A stretch of 64,000 bases of DNA from CBCXVS01 sp965178525. Its GTDB lineage: Bacteria; Tectomicrobia; Entotheonellia; Entotheonellales; Entotheonellaceae. The stretch spans positions 1 to 64,000 of the forward strand of contig CBCXVS010000005.1 of assembly GCA_965178525.1 (NCBI GenBank). The letters run 5' to 3'. The notes beneath the pieces are model-generated. The model ran no database searches. It was not told the origin of the DNA and saw nothing but the letters and a program-made list of their open reading frames with translations. The translations under genes were made by a program, and so were the position numbers. Below are positions 26,081-35,857 of the stretch, one piece after another (the stretch's first letter is position 1; every line of letters starts with the position of its first letter).

Positions 26081-28606
26081 ATGATGGACACGGTGGAACA
26101 CACACTCAAAGCCAGCGGATTGTTTGAGGCCCTGAACGAGGACGAGTTCCAAAGCGTGGCCAGCACCGCCACAACCCTGCAGCTCCCCTCCAACACGATG
26201 ATTGCTCATGAGGGTGAGGTGGGGCAGGAATGCTATGTCATTTTCCATGGCGCCGTGCAAGTGTTGACCACCGCCGCCGATGGCCAAGAAGTGGTTGTGG
26301 CCAAGTGCGAAGCAGGCGATTTTATTGGAGAACAGGCCCTCTTGCCAGACTCCAAAGGCCGCCGTAACGCCAGTTTGCGAGCACATTCTGATGTCACCTT
26401 ACTACGCATTACCAAGACCGATTTCCAACGCATCTTGGCCCATGATCATCCCCTCAAGGACAGGCTCCTGCAGCGGGGTAAAGAGCAGGTCCAGCACAAT
26501 CTCTTGCGGCAGTCCGCCTTATTCCGTTCGCTCTATTTCGGGGCCGACACGGTGTGGTATCGTGAGGAAGGGATGGCGGACCGCGAGGTGGTCTTCCGCC
26601 AGGGCGACCCTGGCGACAAGGCGTATGTGGTCTTGTCCGGCGCGGCCGACGTGTACGAGGAAGAGGCGGACGGCAGTCCACGTCTCTTGCGGCAATTAGG
26701 TCCGGGCTCGGTGTTTGGCGAACTGGCCTTGCTGGAGCAACAGCCGCGTTCGGCGACCGTGCTGGCCCATGGCCCGCTCAAGGTTCTCAGCATCGATGGC
26801 AACCGCTTCCTGACGCTGTATCAAAGACGCCCCGAAGTACGCGAATATATGCACACGCTGAAGAACATTTATCCTCTGGCCGGGCGCGGGTTTATGACGC
26901 AATACCTGGGCACCTTTCTGGGGATGGAGTGTTTGACCACCGTGGCCTCGCTCATCGATGGCACCACGGCGGTCAGCTCGCTTGTCATTGGTCACGAGAT
27001 CTTTCACATGAGCGTTACATTGCATGAGGCTGAGGCGCTGGAGATCCTGTACTTCGAAGACCCGAGCCAGGACATCGAGCGCAAGCTCGTGCTGTCACGA
27101 ACGACCATCATAGAAGTCACGTCGCACGGCCATTGGCCGGAACTTGGCCACGTGTATCGCATGGTCCTGGAACGGACCCCACTGGCGTCAGAGCAAATCG
27201 CCCTGTTTCGCCAGGAAGGCATCTTGGCGCGTGAGGTCATGCTGCCACTCTACCAGGATCACGAGACCGTGTGTCACTGCATGCAGGTCACGCGGGGTGA
27301 CATACGGCTGGCCATTGAAGGCGGCGGTCACACGGCGGACGCGGTGATGGAGAGCGCCGGCACCGGCACCGTGTGCGGCTCCTGCCGCGTGTTGTTACAT
27401 GAGATGGTGGGGCAGGTGGATTGGACGCCCGTGCACATCTCAAAGGTGCTAGCCGTGGCCGAGGGCATTCGGACGTTTCGTCTGACGCCGCACCGGGGCG
27501 CGCTGAAGCCGGCGAAACCGGGGCAGCATATTCTTCTCCAAGCCTATATTGAGGGAACGTGGGTGCAGCGCCCCTATACGATCTCCTCCGCGGCGCACGA
27601 AACGCGCTATCGCGATATCACGGTCAAACGCGAACCGCACGGCCTCTTTTCCGGCTGGCTCTTTGAGGAACGCTGGGAAGGAACGCTGATCCGCATATCC
27701 GACCCGCAGGGCGATTTTTGTCTTGAGCCCGCTGACGCCGAGGAGCCGATTGTGTGTCTGGTCGGGGGGATTAGCATGACGCCGGCCCTCGCCATGTGCC
27801 GATCGATGGCGCACGATAGCACCTTGCAGCCGCTCCACATTGACTACAGTGCATCCACACGGGAGCAATTGGCCTACGCCGACGAACTGCAACAGGCGGC
27901 GGCAACCTATGATCATATCGACCTCAATTTGCGCACGACAGCAGACAACGGGCGGTTGACGGCCAGCGACATCGCGCAGTTGGAGCAGCAGTATCCCAAG
28001 GCGCAATATTATGTTTGCGGCCCATCCGCTTACCAACAGGCGGTCGAGACCTACTTGAAAGACACGGCCGTGGGGCCGGATCGCATCCACACCGAAGCTT
28101 TTACCCCAGTCGGTGATCAACCGGTGGCGCCCACCCGGCACTACTTTTATCTCGGGGCGGCGCTCTTACTCGCTTTTGCGCTGCAAGAGATCTTACCGCT
28201 GAAATGGCCCTGGCTCGAAACCCTACAAGAACGCGAACGTTTTAAGCGCTGGTCCGGCCTGCTCTTGACGCTCTACATCGGATCGCAATTCATCCTACCG
28301 TTCCTGCGCCAGCGAGGTTACTTGCGGGCCGCGGCTCGCCACTATCACCTGCACAAGCTGCAGGGCGCCTTTGCCCCGCTATTTTTCTACGCGCATTCAA
28401 CGTCGCTGGGGTATGCGTATCTCTTGGGGCTGAGCTTGGTGTATTTTGCCAACGTCGCACTCGGGTTACTGAATCACGAAAGGGTGACCCAACCGCGGCC
28501 TACTCAACGCTACCGGTTTTATTGGTTGATCGCGCATATCGGGTTGTCGCTCCTCATCGTGGCGCTCGTGGCGTATCACATCTACGTTGTATTCGCCTAT
28601 CAGTAA
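26081..28606 (+). CDS. Double cNMP-sensor / BFD-type [2Fe-2S] / flavin reductase / membrane haem-like fusion
   Basis: An 841-aa multidomain protein. Residues about 10-125 and 145-265 are two cyclic-nucleotide-binding domains (GDFIGEQALLPDS and GSVFGELALLEQQPRSATV). A linker of about 130 residues is unassigned. A BFD-like [2Fe-2S] motif follows (CHC, then CGSC about 35 residues later). Next is a ferredoxin-NADP reductase-type module with FAD motif RPYTISS, pyridine-nucleotide motif GGISMTPA and the late YVCGPS. The C-terminal 170 residues hold about five hydrophobic helices with His residues (HLHKLQG, YAHSTS, AHIGLS, AYHIYV) that could bind haem, as in ferric reductases. It likely passes electrons from NAD(P)H through FAD and Fe-S to a membrane haem under cNMP control. 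The two cytochrome genes downstream are probable acceptors. Confidence 0.8.
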   Translation: MMDTVEHTLKASGLFEALNEDEFQSVASTATTLQLPSNTMIAHEGEVGQECYVIFHGAVQVLTTAADGQEVVVAKCEAGDFIGEQALLPDSKGRRNASLRAHSDVTLLRITKTDFQRILAHDHPLKDRLLQRGKEQVQHNLLRQSALFRSLYFGADTVWYREEGMADREVVFRQGDPGDKAYVVLSGAADVYEEEADGSPRLLRQLGPGSVFGELALLEQQPRSATVLAHGPLKVLSIDGNRFLTLYQRRPEVREYMHTLKNIYPLAGRGFMTQYLGTFLGMECLTTVASLIDGTTAVSSLVIGHEIFHMSVTLHEAEALEILYFEDPSQDIERKLVLSRTTIIEVTSHGHWPELGHVYRMVLERTPLASEQIALFRQEGILAREVMLPLYQDHETVCHCMQVTRGDIRLAIEGGGHTADAVMESAGTGTVCGSCRVLLHEMVGQVDWTPVHISKVLAVAEGIRTFRLTPHRGALKPAKPGQHILLQAYIEGTWVQRPYTISSAAHETRYRDITVKREPHGLFSGWLFEERWEGTLIRISDPQGDFCLEPADAEEPIVCLVGGISMTPALAMCRSMAHDSTLQPLHIDYSASTREQLAYADELQQAAATYDHIDLNLRTTADNGRLTASDIAQLEQQYPKAQYYVCGPSAYQQAVETYLKDTAVGPDRIHTEAFTPVGDQPVAPTRHYFYLGAALLLAFALQEILPLKWPWLETLQERERFKRWSGLLLTLYIGSQFILPFLRQRGYLRAAARHYHLHKLQGAFAPLFFYAHSTSLGYAYLLGLSLVYFANVALGLLNHERVTQPRPTQRYRFYWLIAHIGLSLLIVALVAYHIYVVFAYQ

Positions 28607-28616
28607 GGGAGACGCC

Positions 28617-29285
28617 ATGAAACCAGCAGCGAAACTCGGCTACCTGATCGGACCGGCCTTGGCGCTTGTGGCACTGGTGTTCCTCCTCTTGCCGGGACAG
28701 GCGCGTTGGCACGCACGCGGTCCGGCCAACACCGGCCATGAAACCCTGGCCTGTCAGGAATGCCATGTGCCGGCCGCCGGCGCCATGCGCCAACAAGTGC
28801 AAGCCAACCTCCGCTATAGTTTGGGCTTGCGGGCCACAGCCGTCGACTTTCAACACCAGCCGGTCACCAATGCCACGTGCCAGACGTGCCACGGCCGGCC
28901 CAAAGATAACCATCCGGCCCATCGCTTCAACGAACCGCGCTTCGCGGAAGCGCGGACGCGTATTCAACCGCAACGCTGCGTCTCATGCCATCGCGAACAC
29001 CGCGGCGGCCGCGTCACGATGGAACCGACGTTCTGCCAGCATTGCCATCAGAAGCTCGCCTTAAAAAACGATCCGCTCGAGGTGTCGCATGAGACCCTGA
29101 TCGCGGAGCAGAAATGGAGCAGTTGTATGACCTGCCATGATTTTCATGGCAACCATGTGATGACCGTGGCGACAGCCGTCAAAGACGCTCTGCCATTTGA
29201 GCAAATCACCGCGTATTTTCACGGGGCTCCCTCCCCCTATTCGGACCGGAAACGCTACGCAACGAAGGAGCCGCGCCATGACTAG
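28617..29285 (+). CDS. Membrane-anchored pentahaem c-type cytochrome
   Basis: The 222-aa protein begins with a signal/anchor helix (LIGPALALVALVFLLLPG) and carries five CxxCH haem sites: CQECH, CQTCH, CVSCH, CQHCH and CMTCH. Additional His residues (NHPAH, REHRGG, DFHGNH) may be distal ligands. This layout fits the cytochrome c3/c7-like multihaem carriers located on the periplasmic side. It starts 11 nt after the flavin fusion gene with a good AAGGGAG site, and overlaps the next gene by 8 nt. The three genes clearly form one transcription unit for electron transfer. Confidence 0.88.
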   Translation: MKPAAKLGYLIGPALALVALVFLLLPGQARWHARGPANTGHETLACQECHVPAAGAMRQQVQANLRYSLGLRATAVDFQHQPVTNATCQTCHGRPKDNHPAHRFNEPRFAEARTRIQPQRCVSCHREHRGGRVTMEPTFCQHCHQKLALKNDPLEVSHETLIAEQKWSSCMTCHDFHGNHVMTVATAVKDALPFEQITAYFHGAPSPYSDRKRYATKEPRHD

Positions 29286-30156
29286 ACCGGCATGGATGAT
29301 CACCGCACTGGCGTTAACGGTATGGGCCATCTACCTATTTGTGCAGGCTCCGGCGTCACTGCCGGAGGAAGGCGCTGCCACTGGCGAGCTCATCCCGATT
29401 GAGACGGTGTTCACCGTAGTGGCCAAGGAAAACGATATCGTCCGCGCCTTGTGGACGCGCGAGATCGTGGGCGCCGGCAAAAAAGCGGGTCTGGCCTTTG
29501 ATGAAGCGTGGCGCGACAAGACCGTGGAAGCCGGTCCCCTCCCCGCGTTGTTTTTGCGGGCCGCGGCCACGAGCCTGGAAAAGCATCCCATCCCGCTCAG
29601 TTTATTTCTAGGATCGGATTTTCCCATCAACCCGTCCAATCTGTTCGCGGGCCGGCAGGCGGAGATGTTTAAGACCCTGAAAACGACGCAGGAGGCGCAG
29701 TTCTTTTTTGCCGAGGACACGAAACGGCACACGGCCATGTTTCCCGATTTCGCCTCGGTCAAGCCCTGTGTGACCTGTCACAATGCGCATGCGGACAGTC
29801 CCAAAACCGATTGGGTTCTCAACGATGTGATGGGCGCCACGACCTGGGCGTATCCCAAAGAGACCGTCACGATGGACGAGTTCCTGAACATCATCACCGC
29901 CGTACGCCAGGGCTTTCGGGAGGCGTATAACGCCTATTTGGAGAAAACGGCGACCTTTGCCAAGCCGCCGGAAATCGGCGACCAATGGCCGCGCCAGGGT
30001 TATTATGTGCCGAGCGCTGATGTGTTCATGGCGGCGTTTGTCCGCCTCGCTTCTGCTCGCACGGTGGATTTGTTGCTCAGCGCCACGCCGAAGGCGGCGC
30101 AGCAGGAGGCGAAGGGGCGGTCAGGGGCGAGAGGGCAACGGCTGGCCAGACGGTAG
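29278..30156 (+). CDS. Tll0287-like (DUF3365) haem c protein
   Basis: The 292-aa protein has an N-terminal anchor helix (ITALALTVWAIYLFV) and the Tll0287-like domain, with one haem site CVTCHNAHADS and the preceding FAEDTKRHTAMFPDF region. Such domains serve as redox or ligand sensors in the periplasm and are often attached to signalling proteins; here the domain stands alone. A GAAGGAG site at 29264 supports this start, which overlaps the end of the pentahaem gene. It may sense or accept electrons from the upstream cytochrome. The C-terminal tail is Arg/Ala-rich without a motif. Confidence 0.82.
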   Translation: MTRPAWMITALALTVWAIYLFVQAPASLPEEGAATGELIPIETVFTVVAKENDIVRALWTREIVGAGKKAGLAFDEAWRDKTVEAGPLPALFLRAAATSLEKHPIPLSLFLGSDFPINPSNLFAGRQAEMFKTLKTTQEAQFFFAEDTKRHTAMFPDFASVKPCVTCHNAHADSPKTDWVLNDVMGATTWAYPKETVTMDEFLNIITAVRQGFREAYNAYLEKTATFAKPPEIGDQWPRQGYYVPSADVFMAAFVRLASARTVDLLLSATPKAAQQEAKGRSGARGQRLARR

Positions 30157-30185
30157 GCAGATTCGCAGACCGATATCGCAATCTA

Positions 30186-30213
30186 TTGCATGATCGCATT
30201 TTGTTGTCATAAT
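30186..30213 (+). promoter_or_regulatory. Possible promoter of the toxin-antitoxin-like pair
   Basis: TTGCAT (30186-30191) and CATAAT (30208-30213) with 16 bp spacing lie 26 bases before the GTG start of the first gene. The match is moderate. Confidence 0.35.
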
Positions 30214-30239
30214 GAGGACAGGATCATGAGGAAGAGACC

Positions 30240-30488
30240 GTGTCGCAACGCATCGTTTGGAACGAAGAGCCGGGCGGCAACATCGAGCACATTGAGGCGC
30301 ACGGGCTGACCGTTGTCGATGTCGAGCATGTGTTGGCGACCTTTGAGAGTGAAGATGTCAGCCGGTCGTCGGGACTACCCTGCGTGTTCGGTTACACGCC
30401 AGATGGGATTTACATTATCGTGGTTTACGACTTGATGGATGACGACACGCTCTATCCGGTCACGGCATACGCCGTCCCGGAACCCTGA
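30240..30488 (+). CDS. Small BrnT/RelE-like putative toxin
   Basis: An 82-aa protein beginning with GTG and an ATCATGAGGAAG region upstream. The pattern IVWNEEPGGNIEHIEAHGLT, then GYTPDGIYIIVVYDL and YPVTAYAVPEP resembles small alpha/beta toxins of the BrnT/RelE-like type that cleave RNA. It is followed 42 nt later by a helix-turn-helix protein, the usual toxin-first, antitoxin-second order. Family identity is by overall pattern, not by a diagnostic residue set. Confidence 0.6.
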   Translation: MSQRIVWNEEPGGNIEHIEAHGLTVVDVEHVLATFESEDVSRSSGLPCVFGYTPDGIYIIVVYDLMDDDTLYPVTAYAVPEP

Positions 30489-30530
30489 TCTCAGCACGAG
30501 GCTGCAGTTAGAGAAGTAGAGGATCATGCG

Positions 30531-30860
30531 ATGGCGAAGAAGTCCTTCAAACACATTGTCCGACCGGCGACGGCCGAAGAGCGAAAACGACATGCTGAAA
30601 TTCGATCACAGGTCATGGCGGAGTTCCCACCCAGCCAACCCACGCATAGGCCGGATGCGCCTCCCGGCATTCCGGCGCAAATCCGAGCTGCGCGGGAGGC
30701 TCAAGGCTTGACTTGGTATGCGCTTGCGAAACGCGCTGGCATTCCGAACCCGAACACCGTGCGAGATATCGAATTGGGACGCGATGCCAAGTTGTCCAAT
30801 GTGCAAGCGATAGCTGCCGTACTGGGTCTACGTCTGGAGCTTGTCGAAGAGCACGTGTAA
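30531..30860 (+). CDS. XRE-family helix-turn-helix protein, putative antitoxin
   Basis: The 109-aa protein has a charged N-terminal region and a C-terminal Cro/CI-type helix-turn-helix (IPAQIRAAREAQGLTWYALA, then KRAGIPNPNTVRDIELG and LSNVQAIAAVLGL). It would bind DNA, repress the pair and, with its free N-terminal part, contact the toxin. An AGAGGATC site precedes the ATG. The stop is immediately followed by the next (broken) gene at 30861. Confidence 0.8.
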   Translation: MAKKSFKHIVRPATAEERKRHAEIRSQVMAEFPPSQPTHRPDAPPGIPAQIRAAREAQGLTWYALAKRAGIPNPNTVRDIELGRDAKLSNVQAIAAVLGLRLELVEEHV

Positions 30861-31125
30861 GTGGAAACGCCGAGACGATTTCACTGGCACGGCTTGGTTC
30901 GCCTTCACCTGAATTGAAGATGTGACCCCCTTTGCAGCAGTTGTCAACCCAACGCAGATTTTTGCCGGTACACGCGGCGAGCTGTTCGCTGTCCGCGAGA
31001 TCGAACCAGGCAAATATCTTGTCGTCGTGTATCGCGAGTTCCAAAACGACGGTTTTATCATCACAGCATTTCTCACCAGGAGAATGCAAGCGTTTCGTCG
31101 GAGACAACGACTATGGCCCAGCTAG
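30861..31125 (+). pseudogene. Small toxin-like/PBECR-type gene with a frameshift
   Basis: A GTG right after the antitoxin stop opens VETPRRFHWHGLVRLHLN. The frame then stops, but from 30922 the +1 frame gives VTPFAAVVNPTQIFAG, YLVVVYREFQNDGFIITAFLT and ends RLWPS. The second part resembles the small family whose members end in GFIVTAYLT and are often found beside DUF2283 genes. One base difference near 30910-30918 would join the two halves. The 3' end overlaps the DUF2283 gene at 31113, the family's usual neighbour. Confidence 0.5.
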
Positions 31126-31340
31126 TCATTGAAGACTACTTACGGCTTCTCCCAGCCATCAAACAGACAACCCAAGGCTATTTATGGACGTCGTATGATG
31201 CTGAGGCAGATATATTATATGTGAATTTCAAAAAACCGAGTCATGCGACTGATAGTGAGCTCACAGATGATGATGTGATCATACGCTACGAGGGAGAGGA
31301 GATTATTGGTCTGACCATTTTGCACGCCAGTGAGCGGTAG
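31113..31340 (+). CDS. DUF2283 family protein
   Basis: The 75-aa protein contains the DUF2283 pattern: SYDAEADILYVNF, an acidic DDDVIIRYEGEEIIGLTIL end. These small proteins commonly accompany toxin-like genes and are thought to be antitoxins, although the mechanism is unknown. It overlaps the preceding broken gene by 13 nt, as expected for a coupled pair. Confidence 0.85.
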   Translation: MAQLVIEDYLRLLPAIKQTTQGYLWTSYDAEADILYVNFKKPSHATDSELTDDDVIIRYEGEEIIGLTILHASER

Positions 31341-31446
31341 AGATAGAGCCATCTCTACTGGCCTTCGGTTCAGCTGTTCAATATTGTTCACGAACAAGGC
31401 GACGCCAACCAGGCTCAGCGGGACGATGGGAGCGACCATGTGACGG

Positions 31447-31650
31447 ATGGTCTGCCAGCCGCTGGCACCCAAATCACGAAAAACTTCCTCCATCACCGTT
31501 TCACCATACGGACTCAAGTACGAGGTCCGTGGGATACTCACAGGATCTCATAGGTGGACCCTGCATGTGGTGACAATCTGGATTACACTGGAGGCAACGG
31601 GAGAGACGCGCTTTGTGACCTTGTTCCCTGATCGGGAGGCCGTTCGATGA
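31447..31650 (+). pseudogene. C-terminal fragment of a DUF6883-like protein
   Basis: Only the second half of this short frame looks like protein: YGLKYEVRGILTG, TLHVVTIWITLE and TRFVTLFPD match the C-terminal half of DUF6883-type proteins, which often sit next to DUF4926 genes. An upstream part with the family's N-terminal helix is missing; the region 31341-31446 has no matching frame. The stop overlaps the start of the DUF4926 gene (ATGA). Confidence 0.45.
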
Positions 31651-31904
31651 CTCAGGCAAAAATCAAGCTCTATCAGCGAGTGGCTCTGGCCCAAGATATT
31701 TCGGAGCATCACTTATGCAAAGGGGATGTAGCCGTCGTTATGGAACATTTACCCGGGACTTCTGCCACGCATGGGGAAGCGGGATACGCACTCGAAGTGT
31801 GCAACGCCGTGGGGAATACAATCGCGGTGGTTATGGTACCAGCCTCCGCGGTGACGCCCCTGACGGAGAACGAGATCCTTCAGGTGCGCTCGTTGCGCAT
31901 GTAA
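31647..31904 (+). CDS. DUF4926 family protein
   Basis: An 85-aa protein with the DUF4926 layout: KLYQRVALAQDISEHHLCKGDVAVVMEHLPG, then GYALEVCNAVGNTIAVVMVPAS and a short tail. These proteins are paired with DUF6883 genes in many genomes and may be immunity or antitoxin partners. It overlaps the DUF6883 fragment by 4 nt. Confidence 0.8.
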   Translation: MTQAKIKLYQRVALAQDISEHHLCKGDVAVVMEHLPGTSATHGEAGYALEVCNAVGNTIAVVMVPASAVTPLTENEILQVRSLRM

Positions 31905-31914
31905 GCGATACAGA

Positions 31915-34174
31915 TCATCGGCATGGGCGGTGGACCATCCCTTGCTGCGCCGTGATCATAGACTCCCCGCGCGGTGCTGTCCCTTCAGGCGATGGCCGTT
32001 TCAGACGTCTCGCGTAGAGGGGACTGGGCAACATCCCGTCGGGCGTGATAGGGGGAACGATATGCTCCCGCACCACAAAACTGCTGAGACCGCCCTGCTG
32101 CAGCCGTGCCCCACACGGGTCCCGGAGTAGGGAGGAAACCTGGGCAAATTGCTGTGGCAGGGGCGTCACGATCTGGCTCAAATTGGTCACAATACCCTCG
32201 ATATTGACCTCTCCGTCAATTCCCGCTTGCGATGAAGCGTCGACCACACTGTTGGGGCCGGCAAGAAATGCCTCGGCGACAATGTCGATACGGCCTCCCG
32301 TGCCTTGACCAGCTTGGGCCGTAATTTGACTGTTACGCAAGACGATCGCCTCGGCGCCAGTGGTGATCGATCCACCGACCAACACAGTACCACCGATGAT
32401 GATATTGCCCCCATCTCCAGCCCCGGTATTAGCAGTAATGGCGCTTGCCTCATCTAACACCACGCGTTGGGCTCCGATGGTAATATTGGCCTCGTCGCCC
32501 GTATCCGTATCAGCCGCAATGCGGCTCCTGTCCAAGATAAGCGTCTCGGCTCTTGCCGTGATGGCGCCTTCGTCGCTGATGGTCCCGCCGATGAGGATAT
32601 TGCCGCCCCTCCCTGTACCACGACCCACCGAGGTGGTCACCGCACTGTTGCCGCGTAACGTCATGTCCCTGGCCTCAATGCGGATATCCCCGGCATTTCC
32701 TACTCCAGCGCTAGCCGATGAAATCATCGCTCCGTCGGTGAGTTGGAGCTGCTGGGTTTGCACCATAATACTACCGCCCTGGCCTGGGCCGTTCGTGTTC
32801 GTAAAGAGCCCACTATCTTGCCTGGCAATGACGACGATATTCGTCGCGGTCACGGTCACCGTGCCGCCTTGCCCTGGGCTAAAGGTGCCGCTGCCAATCT
32901 GAGCTCCACCGCTCACCGTCACAACGGGTGCCTCGACCCATACAGCGCCCGCAGCACCGGACCCCGCACTCTGACCAAGGGCATTGGCAAAAATGCCACT
33001 GAAACCGTCAAGGGTCACAGCCTCCGTGGCCCGCACCATGACCGTGCCGCCTTGGCCTGGGCCTATCGTGAGACTTAAAATGGACACTCCATCCGTGAGC
33101 GTCACGGTCGCCGTTTCCACAGTGATATCGCCAGCACGACCGTCCGAGGAGAGTGTTACTGAGCTCATGAAAACCGATTTCATCTGCAAGCTACCAGCCG
33201 TAATCCGAATGTCTCCAGCGTCACCCCTTCTCTGCGTACTTGTTCGAATCGATGCGTTTGTAAGGACGACATCCTCTGTCACGTCGATATCAACCCCCAC
33301 GGCAGCCCCGTCTCCATCTCCGAACACATCAATACTTGCGCTGTTGACCATCAGCCGCCTACTACGAACGACCACCGTCCCTCCCGGATGACTCGTGGAG
33401 ACGATCGCAGAGTCCATGATGGTCATCACGCCCAGGCGTTCCACCGTATCCACCTGAGGCGCCAAGGGCTGTCCCACAGCAGGCACCCCGACATCCGGCT
33501 GCACCGAGCGTTGGGCGGACGCCACGAGATGACTGCAGATCGCCTTGAATGACCAGGTCCCCGCCAATCACCGACAACCTCTCCCCTTCCGGAACCTGGA
33601 GATGGCTCCCCGCAATCGTCATGGGCGCGGGATTCTCCTGTAAAAATCCGAACGCCGCAGGAGCCGCGACCGTCAGGGTACTTGTCTCACTCAGGCTGAC
33701 GGCAAACGCTGCCCCATCTGCAAAACGCAGCACATCCGCCGTACTCACATGAAAGGAGCCGTTGACATCCAGCGTAGCGTTGGGCCCGAACATCACCCCA
33801 CTCGGATTGAGCAAAAAGAGGGTCGCCTCGGAAGCCAAGTGGCCATCGATCATGGATTCCGCCCCACCTGTCACCCGACTGATGATATTGTCGACGCCCG
33901 GCTGGCCAGCAAAACGTGCGGTGTCATTCGTACCCACACGAAACCGGTCGAAACTGTGAAACAGATTCGGACCATCCCCTGGTCTGGTTCCGCCCGTAAT
34001 ATCATACACGCTCCCTTCTTGGGTCACTGCAGTACCCAACGTACCATCAGGTGTGATGTTCGTGGTGACTTGAGCCGTGCTGACAGCAAAATAGGCGACA
34101 AGCAGCACGCTACTCTTCAAGAACACCCGAGGCATGTTGCCCAACAACCTGATGATGGAAGCGCCTAAGGGCAT
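31915..34174 (-). pseudogene. Filamentous-haemagglutinin-type exoprotein, frame broken
   Basis: The first frame (from 34174, GAGAGGG upstream) gives a signal sequence, then the haemagglutination-activity domain with NITPDGTLGTAV, NLFHSFDRFRV, NIISRVTGG, LFLLNPSGVMFGPNA. It ends in a different reading frame near 33530. The rest (33560 down to 31915) continues with beta-helix repeats of the type SGGTVTVTA and DAGDIRIEA, and ends with LLRDPCGARL and FVVRE, the usual end of TPS-like exoproteins. The joining point lacks some residues, so a small deletion plus frame change is likely. No TpsB/ShlB-type outer membrane transporter is encoded nearby. Confidence 0.75.
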
Positions 34175-34675
34175 GATGCGACCCTCTCTGTGAAGGAGCT
34201 GTACGGATTGTGCCATTCCTACAGCTCTGCACAGTAGCTCTCATGCAAGTGTGGGTCAAGCAAAACAGCACTTATATCTCTCACTGTAACCGCTCACAAA
34301 TCGGTGATAAAGGGGCGGCACCGCCCAAACATTGCCGGGACACGCGGACAGGATCCGGAGGGCTGACCAACACCTTACTCGCTGTTTTCTTGCCGCTGAC
34401 GGGCAATGTCCTGCATATGCGCCGCGAAGTCAGGATGGAGGAAAAAAATGAGCTGGCAATGCTGCTCCGATCACGTTACTCTCGGCATGTTCAACGGGTG
34501 AGGGGAAGGCGGTATCAGATCAACATCGCCGTGCAACAGGCGGCACATGCCGGACGCTGAGAGCACGCCCTCTCATCGAACGGCTCACGACAGGGTAGCG
34601 TTGCCTGTCTGTCATCACGAATCAGAGCACTCGGGGGCCGAATGTCGGGCTCTCTGTGCGAACTGGGGTCAGCGC
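34175..34675. other. Intergenic region, no gene recognised
   Basis: About 500 bases between the exoprotein and the LLM oxidoreductase. A plus-strand frame at 34210-34560 shows no family resemblance or convincing start and is not called. Confidence 0.4.
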
Positions 34676-35776
34676 ATGACGAATGCACTCTTTAATGACA
34701 ACCGGCTCAAGTTGGGTGTGTTCGGGCTCAACGTGAGCAATGGCTGTGCCGCCACCACCGCCGAAGGCCACCTGCAGCCCACCTGGCAAAACAACGTGGA
34801 CATTGCTAGCATGGCCGACCGCGCCGGAATCGAGGCCCTGGTGCCAGTGGCCCGCTGGAAAGGCTTTGGGGGCAAGACCAACTTCAACGGCGCCTGCTTC
34901 GAGTCCTACACCTGGGCCGCCGGCCTGGCGGCTTCGACGCGGCAGGCGGCCGTGTTTTCGACGTCGCACGTGCCGACGATCCACCCCATCGTGGCGGCTA
35001 AACAAGCCACCACCATCGATCACATCTCCAATGGGCGTTTTGTCCTCAACGTGGTGTGTGGCTGGTACGAGCCGGAATTCCTGATGTTTGGCGCGCCGGT
35101 CATGGAACATGACACGCTCTATGACTATGCTGCCGAGTGGTTGGAGATCATCCGCCGCTTATGGATCGAAGAAGACGAATTCGACTACGAGGGCCGCTTC
35201 TTCAACATCATCAAGGGCTTCCATCAACCCAAACCCATCCAGCGGCCCTATCCGCCGATCATGAACGCCGGCAGCTCGGCCACCGGCACCCGGTTCGCGG
35301 CCAAGTATGCGGATATGGTGTTCACGAGCATCGCCGAGGACGAAGACGACGAGACGACAGCCCGGATCCGGGCCCAGCGAGCGGTCGGGCGCGAGGAGTT
35401 CGGACGGGAGTTCCAGGTGTGGACCACCTGCTCGGTGGTATGCCGTCCTACGGAAAAGGAAGCGGTGGACTACGCCTGGTACTACATCTTTGAACACGGC
35501 GACTGGGACGCGGTCGCCAATCTGGCTCGGGGGCGACGCCCGGCTGGACCGCCGGGGCCGGGCGAGCCTTTGCGCAGCCCGGGCTGGGGGGGTTACCTGC
35601 TGATTGGCACGCCGGAGCAGATTGTCGACCGGCTCCTGCACCTCAGCGGTATGGGGTTGGATGGTGTGGTGCTGAGCTGGGTGAATTACGAGCAAGAACT
35701 CGCCCAGTGGATCCGCGACGTCCTACCCGTCATGGAGCAGGCAGGCCTGCGCCGGCCGTACGACCCCGGCTGTTAG
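34676..35776 (+). CDS. LLM-class flavin-dependent oxidoreductase
   Basis: A 366-aa luciferase-like monooxygenase family protein using FMNH2 or F420. It has the N-terminal barrel strand LKLGVFGLNVSNG, the AAGLAASTRQAAVFSTSHVPTIHP region, VLNVVCGWYEPEF, the extended helix near YAAEWLEIIRRLW and the terminal GTPEQIVDRLLHLSGMGLDG. Similarity is highest to alkanesulfonate/dimethylsulfone-monooxygenase-like proteins, but the substrate cannot be named. Start at 34676 places the first strand right after the initiator; upstream extension to 34547 is not family-like. Confidence 0.9.
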   Translation: MTNALFNDNRLKLGVFGLNVSNGCAATTAEGHLQPTWQNNVDIASMADRAGIEALVPVARWKGFGGKTNFNGACFESYTWAAGLAASTRQAAVFSTSHVPTIHPIVAAKQATTIDHISNGRFVLNVVCGWYEPEFLMFGAPVMEHDTLYDYAAEWLEIIRRLWIEEDEFDYEGRFFNIIKGFHQPKPIQRPYPPIMNAGSSATGTRFAAKYADMVFTSIAEDEDDETTARIRAQRAVGREEFGREFQVWTTCSVVCRPTEKEAVDYAWYYIFEHGDWDAVANLARGRRPAGPPGPGEPLRSPGWGGYLLIGTPEQIVDRLLHLSGMGLDGVVLSWVNYEQELAQWIRDVLPVMEQAGLRRPYDPGC

Positions 35777-35857
35777 CTTGCAGATGCTTCGACCGAGCTT
35801 GCGAGGATAGGTCTCAGAGGGGCAACGATGACAGCACCTTGACCGTCACCTACAGCC

